Made by a program: the position numbers and the translations under genes. A stretch of DNA of 64,000 nucleotides from Psettodes erumei (Eukaryota > Chordata > Actinopteri > Pleuronectiformes > Psettodidae). Positions within the stretch are counted from its first letter, which is position 1. Each line of letters starts with the position of its first letter. Where the stretch lies: positions 1,178,001-1,242,000 of the forward strand of contig JAFBJZ010000871.1 in the NCBI GenBank assembly GCA_016785225.1. Reading direction: 5' to 3'. Positions 59,700 through 64,000 of this stretch are shown here, piece by piece. The notes under the pieces were generated by a model that was not told the origin of the DNA, did no database searches, and saw nothing but the letters and a program-made list of their open reading frames with translations.

Positions 59700-59721
59700 C
59701 ACACACACACACACACACACA
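59700..59721. repeat. C8 followed by (CA)n
   Basis: AACCCCCCCC then ACACACACACACACACACAC. Confidence 0.92.
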
Positions 59722-59868
59722 TACGGTCATTTCATTTAATCATGCATTTGTTATCAATGCTGGCACACGTGGATGCTTGTTGGCTAGATTGCAGTAACTA
59801 GGGGAATGAGGGAACGTTACTGCTCTTTAGCACTTTAGCACCTCTTGTGCCTCGCTGAATAATACATA

Positions 59869-59892
59869 ACACACACACACACACACACACAC
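59869..59892. repeat. (CA)n microsatellite
   Basis: AACACACACACACACACACACAC ending in TCACACAT. Confidence 0.92.
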
Positions 59893-60046
59893 TCACACAT
59901 AAGGATTAATAAAACATTAATCCACCTATTACGCTCTCATTGTAGTTTGCTAGATCAGCGTGTACAGTGTATGGTTGAAGAGACTATTAAAGAGTCAAGT
60001 GCAGCTGGATGTTGCTGCGTGTGCTGCTGTGTTGTAGCATCAGCGG

Positions 60047-60048
<2 letters not shown>

Positions 60049-60077
<29 letters not shown>
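60049..60077. repeat. (GT)14 microsatellite
   Basis: An uninterrupted GT run. The short plus frame across it is an artefact. Confidence 0.95.
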
Positions 60078-60375
60078 GTATTTAGAGACAGGTCCTAGAA
60101 TTGAAAAATTGAAGAGCTTAACCCACTAATTGCAGCCGTGCCTTGAGGCAACACTTCAAATTGCACTTTCTTTCTCTCTATCAGTCTAAATTCCCCTTCT
60201 GTCCTCGAAGCCTTTCCTTGACTCTTCGCTCTTCCTGCCGCCGTGTCTTTATGAACTCATCCACGGTGGCCGTCCTTCCCCTCTCGTATCGCCTGAACCA
60301 ATGGCTTCATAGCGTTTTGAACATTGCCCCCCCCCCGCTCCTGTCTCACAGATGCAAGATGCGGTCAAAGCGAAA

Positions 60376-60383
60376 TGACGTCA
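60376..60383. promoter_or_regulatory. Perfect cAMP response element TGACGTCA, with a donor 22 bp downstream
   Basis: A palindromic CRE, TGACGTCA, is followed at 60,403-60,411 by CAG|GTAAAC, a good splice-donor match. The GC-rich surroundings (60,200-60,720) suggest promoter or first-exon DNA. CREB/ATF binding to this site is established for the motif; use here is inference. Confidence 0.4.
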
Positions 60384-60411
60384 CCATTTGCTTTTCAAAC
60401 GCCAGGTAAAC

Positions 60412-61732
60412 TGGAGGTGCGGCGCAGCCCCGCTTGCTGTTTAAGGGCAGCATTTAAGAACCCTACACGACAGAAACGTTCGCATCTCACCTCACTGCAG
60501 CAGCGGGTCAGTCTCCGGGCAAAGAGGGGCCAAGGCCCAGAGATAATAAAAATCGAAAGAGCACTTGTGTTGCTGCAACAAATCCCCAGCCCGAGCCTGT
60601 GGTTCCAGCAGCAGCGGGGTCGCCCGAATGATCTCGGCGTAATCTGCCTGCTCTCGCTTGCATTTGGAGTTGGCCTGTGTTTTGATTGCCGCCGCGCTTT
60701 TCCTCGGGCCGTGGCGATTGAGTGAGGATCAACGGCCACGGCAGTGGATTTGACTTCTCACTATCGGAATGTTGTTCATCTCCTTACAAACATCTCTTGA
60801 GTCAAATTAGCCCCAGCAAATCAATAAGGAGCTGCTGTTATGACTAATTATTATAGCATTTAGAATGATGCTTTTGTGGTCTGGTGCTCGGGTTTTGAAG
60901 TAGGCACAGTTAATTGGACAAAACTCCCGCCAACGGCAGCATTAAGGAAACAGAGGGATGACTTTAAAAGAAAAGAACGCCGGCGCCTTCAGTCCCGTCG
61001 CTGCAGTCATCTGATTGGCATTCTCGATCGACTGAGACGAGAAAGTCGGGAAAACCTTTGTGGATCGGCGGATTCAAAACTGGCTGGAGATTTGAGAGGG
61101 AGACTTTGCAGATTCCCTGTCCCCGACCCCTCTGTGTCCCCGTTTATATGCGTGAGATTCTGCACTTCCATTTGCACTTTTACATTTTTCATGAAAGCAG
61201 AGCTGCCCTGAGGAGAAAGGTTATTCTATGTCACCTGCTCAGCCGACCATCCCAGCTCTCTCCCCTCATGTTTTTTCACTGTACTGCCCCTGTACAGTAA
61301 AACGAGTAAAGACATGTTGTGTCCTCCTTTGTGTCTGTCTGAAACTACATTTGTGTTTTGACTGTAGAGTTAAACGCCGTTAGGAGATTTTTCTGCAGAT
61401 TTCAAACTAAATATCTTGGGTTCTTCGTCAGCCGACACAGTTTGCTCTGTGCTCATGAATGTTATACAAATACTTTGATCTGGTCACTCAATGTCTAGCA
61501 TCGCTGTGCACACATATGTAGACATTAATACATAAAGTATGGACGGTCATTGACGTAATGCAGCACCTACCCTTGACTATCGCAACTAAATGCCTGAGTC
61601 CGACCTTTAACCTAAAACCCCTTAACAGTCCGTCTGAATCTTCAAACAGCTTTGAGGGTGTGTCACAGAGTGAGGGCTGGCCACAGTGACATCACGCTCA
61701 CATACAGCCCACAACTCAAACTGACCCAAGGT
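60412..61732. other. GC-rich to mixed non-coding DNA
   Basis: Long overlapping frames on both strands (60,324-60,739; 60,876-61,300) reflect high GC and few stops. Neither strand shows a recognisable family or consistent codon pattern. Nothing else was identified. Confidence 0.4.
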
Positions 61733-61839
61733 GCACACAAACACGCACACACACGTACACACACACACACAAACAAACACACGCACACACATACACACCC
61801 GCACGCACATGAACACACATGCAAACACACACATACACG

Positions 61840-61926
<87 letters not shown>

Positions 61927-62051
61927 CCATGCATGCACATACACAAACACATGCACGCACACACACATACACATACACACATGCACACACACAGGAACAC
62001 ACACACACACACACGCACACACATACACATACACCACGCATGCACACACAG
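61733..62051. repeat. Large (CA)n satellite-like array, about 320 bp
   Basis: Imperfect CA repeats with CG, CAT and AAAC interruptions surround an uninterrupted (AC)42 core at 61,840-61,924. All frames on both strands are open as His-Thr, Cys-Val or similar dipeptides, which produces spurious proteins of up to about 158 codons. It is the longest microsatellite in the window. CA/TG alternation of this length can adopt Z-DNA, which is established for the sequence class. Confidence 0.98.
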
Positions 62052-62489
62052 AGTAGTAGTGCTTAATGGCTCCACAGGTGAGCCATGTCTTTTGGGTCAG
62101 TGCCACCGGGCACACACACATGCACCCACACACCCACACACACTAACACACACTGGCTGCATACTGACACTGCCCATTAGCAGGTGATGAACTCCTGTGG
62201 CGAGGGCAGGGGAAAGTTAGATAGTCACAGGGGAGAGCGAGCTGCATTGAGAGAGAGTGAGAGAGAGGAGAGAGAGAGAGGCAGCGAGAGAAGTAGGGAG
62301 GGCCAGAGCGCCTCTGTATCTGCATGATTAATGCTCATTCCTAGTGGGTCATCCATGGCTGGCAGACACACGCACACACACACACACACGCAGGCACTCT
62401 CTCATCCTCTGTCACACACTCATTCACGGCGCCACATTCACTCGTTCCTTCATTCTCAGCCCCTCCGCCTTGCATAAAGACAACACAGA
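62052..62489. repeat. Mixed simple repeats: (CA)n, (GA)n
   Basis: CA-rich at 62,110-62,153 and 62,366-62,390, GA-rich at 62,249-62,282. The intervening DNA includes TGCATGATTAATGCTCATTC (62,320-62,339), AT-rich and possibly regulatory. Confidence 0.8.
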
Positions 62490-62560
62490 CCGCTGCAGTT
62501 TCGGGATGATTGGCAGCCATTTCTAATTAGCATGCAGTTAATGATCTCCCGCTCTCGATA
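62490..62560. other. Candidate conserved non-coding core
   Basis: GATTGGCAGCCATTTCTAAT followed by TAGCATGCAGTTAATGATC. CTAATTAG is a paired homeodomain core, and GCATGC and TTAATGATC are further factor-type words. It is repeat-free and stands out in a simple-repeat neighbourhood. Conservation is untested. Confidence 0.3.
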
Positions 62561-63258
62561 TCTTTCTCTTCTCTGCTCCTCTGGCAAAGATCGGGGGAGC
62601 GTTTCCTCCAGGGGGCAGGAGGCGGTCAGGAAGCAAACCGAGACCAGCGTTTTGTCCCGAAACAGATGGGTAGATGGAGTTGGAAGGGACTCGCAGCTGC
62701 TCTGACTCCTCTTGATGAACGCGTGGATCGGCATGGTCGGGAGAGATGTTCCACCTGGCTTCTGCTTGGGCCGTACACCTTCCAAATGTGAATTGTTTAT
62801 GTTGCGGGCATCTTCTTTGTCATGGCTCACTTCACCGCCAAAAACAGAGGAAACAGTTGAGCTGCTGTGCCGGGACGCGGTCCCATCTTTGTTAGAGTGG
62901 CACAGATTGTTAAAGGGAGTTCCACTCTTTCCGAGGAAGTTTCAAGCTTTCCGATTTGTCCGATTTCTGGCTCACATGTACACATAGAAACGGTAGAAAC
63001 CGTTCAGGGGTGGATTCGCCGTTGTTGTCGTCTTCGTGGAACCTCTGTTTTGTGCAGTGTGGCCGAGGATGCTGTATGCGCACATTTAAATGGCGACCAG
63101 GCTGGAGGACGGCCCTCTCACCGCTCTTTCCCCGCACAGCTCGCTGTAGGCGACCAATTATTTTACTGTCAGTCACTCGTCTGTCAGCGAGCCACACGCG
63201 GTGACTGTTAGTAGCAGTAGTACATGAAGGGTTGGTAAGAAACGCCTGTAGCGAAGGT
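62561..63258. other. GC-rich non-coding DNA
   Basis: Overlapping open frames on both strands (62,712-63,371) resemble no known family and are best explained by composition. Nothing else was recognised. Confidence 0.4.
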
Positions 63259-63280
63259 CCCCCCCACCCCCCATCCCCCC
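63259..63280 (-). other. C-rich runs: G-quadruplex/i-motif-prone (minus strand G)
   Basis: C7-A-C6-AT-C6, with further C-runs at 63,427-63,440 (CCCCCCGCCCCCCC). The minus strand is therefore G-run-rich. Confidence 0.65.
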
Positions 63281-63791
63281 AAGCTGATGTCATGTAAGTG
63301 GATGCACGCAGCCACCTGTGTGCGAACGCCAGCATATTGTCGCACCCGCAGCAGACAAGAACGACAGGCAACGCAGATTTTCAGAGCGCACACAGGACAC
63401 GCCACTGATACCCCAGCATAAGAACGCCCCCCGCCCCCCCATGACGAGACGCACAGAGACGCGTTTCAACGCCAGGTGTGACCGGTCCTCCTGTGATTGG
63501 CTCACCTGAGACACGTGTTTATGTCGGGTTCACCAGGTTGTTGAATCCAAGTGTATCTAATGTAGCGTTCCATCAGAGTGGCTTCGTGCGACGTTATTTT
63601 TACCGTAGACTTGTCTTGCCCGTGTGTGTGTGTAACTGTGTGTACGTGCACGTGTGTGTGCGTGCGTGCGTGTGGGCGAGCGTGTGCTCGTAACCTGTCA
63701 GTTTGATGCAGGGGTAATCAGCCTGGCTAATGGAGTCTTCGGGCAATTAATGAGTGTCTTAACTCCACCAAAGATGGAGACATACAGATCA

Positions 63792-63794
<3 letters not shown>
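63281..63794. other. No gene; imperfect GT/GCGT patch
   Basis: A GT/GCGT patch (GTGTGTGTGTAACTGTGTG, GTGTGTGTGCGTGCGTGCG) lies at 63,621-63,675. CpG-containing DNA precedes it. Nothing else was identified. Confidence 0.5.

Positions 63795-63829
<35 letters not shown>
63795..63829. repeat. (CA)17 microsatellite
   Basis: An uninterrupted run from AACACAC to CACAA. Confidence 0.96.
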
Positions 63830-63831
<2 letters not shown>

Positions 63832-64000
63832 AACCTCCACACTAATGCAGTAAACTTCCCAAACCACCCAAGTCAGCGTTTCCATTTAAAACCAATTACT
63901 GAAGGCATATTTCTTTTTCTAGTAGATCTCCTCTCGCTACACAGAACAAGAAAACAAGTCATTGCAGCCATCAATTATCAATGACAATTAATCAATGCTA
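63830..64000. other. No recognisable feature
   Basis: AT-rich end of window with ATCAATTATCAATGACAATTAATCAATG near 63,970-63,998. Nothing was identified. Confidence 0.5.

Noticed and set aside
60324..60739. 133-codon plus and 114-codon minus frames
   Set aside because: High GC with few stops on both strands, and no recognisable domain. More likely promoter or first-exon DNA than coding.
61622..62187. Open frames up to 158 codons on both strands
   Set aside because: They are readings of the CA/GT array (His-Thr, Cys-Val repeats), present in all frames at once.
62867..63371. 114-codon plus and 153-codon minus frames
   Set aside because: GC-rich overlap on both strands with no domain, no conserved motif and no splice context.
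1..64000. CRISPR arrays, bacterial operons, phage or plasmid modules, rRNA genes
   Set aside because: No spaced identical repeats, Shine-Dalgarno-led gene series or rRNA signatures were seen. The sequence is eukaryotic (fish-like) throughout.

Overview
The window looks like a mostly non-coding stretch of a teleost fish nuclear chromosome, probably a percomorph-type fish. The reasons, all read by eye, are these. CA/GT and GA/CT microsatellites are very dense, roughly one every 2 kb. A SINE carries the 3' tail that is very common in fish genomes (GTCGCTTTGGAT...GCGTCTGCTAAATG). There are Tc1-like and L2/CR1/Rex1-like relics, a solo LTR, and several short repeats that resemble families I know from fish. 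No bacterial, phage or organellar gene organisation is present, and no multi-exon protein-coding gene could be reconstructed. Almost every long open frame is an artefact of a dinucleotide repeat, of a purine/pyrimidine-biased tract, or of GC-rich DNA with few stops.

Layout. Positions 1-50,000 are mainly AT-rich intergenic or intronic DNA with scattered repeats: purine/pyrimidine-asymmetric tracts (1-400, 4,600-5,450, 12,030-12,275, 16,620-16,960, 24,040-24,190, 27,465-27,735, 38,090-38,410, 42,780-43,030), two degenerate minisatellites (27-bp period at 8,570-8,730; about 63-bp period at 26,167-26,548), a perfect 19-bp-stem hairpin (17,812-17,854), and dispersed-repeat fragments. The best-supported mobile elements lie between 42 and 48 kb. 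They are a tRNA-derived SINE (42,441-42,563), a complete 513-bp solo LTR flanked by a 5-bp target duplication TAAGC (43,828-44,340), a decayed Tc1-like transposase gene on the minus strand (about 45,680-46,460), and a decayed LINE reverse-transcriptase gene on the minus strand (about 46,590-47,615).

From about 50 kb to 63.5 kb the DNA is visibly richer in CpG and GC. This part has candidate promoter features: a TATAAATA box at 57,753, a perfect CRE at 60,376, an octamer/E-box cluster at 51,765, and G-quadruplex-prone runs at 58,903 and 63,259. It also has one plausible 5' exon, with a possible start codon at 56,303, a 16-codon hydrophobic leader and a GTAAGT donor at 56,351. I infer that this part is the promoter-proximal region of a gene read on the plus strand and extending beyond the window. 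I cannot name that gene. Several repeat-poor stretches (13,190-13,690; 34,790-35,130; 36,380-36,790; 44,960-45,110; 51,720-51,850; 55,050-55,190; 62,490-62,560) are candidate conserved non-coding elements, which only an alignment could test.

I did not find a convincing new biological system. The observations most worth checking are the solo LTR with its exact boundaries, the perfect hairpin, the two minisatellites, the candidate leader exon, the CpG-bearing segment at 23.5 kb bounded by 10-bp direct repeats, and a 15-nt match to mature miR-124 without a visible precursor.
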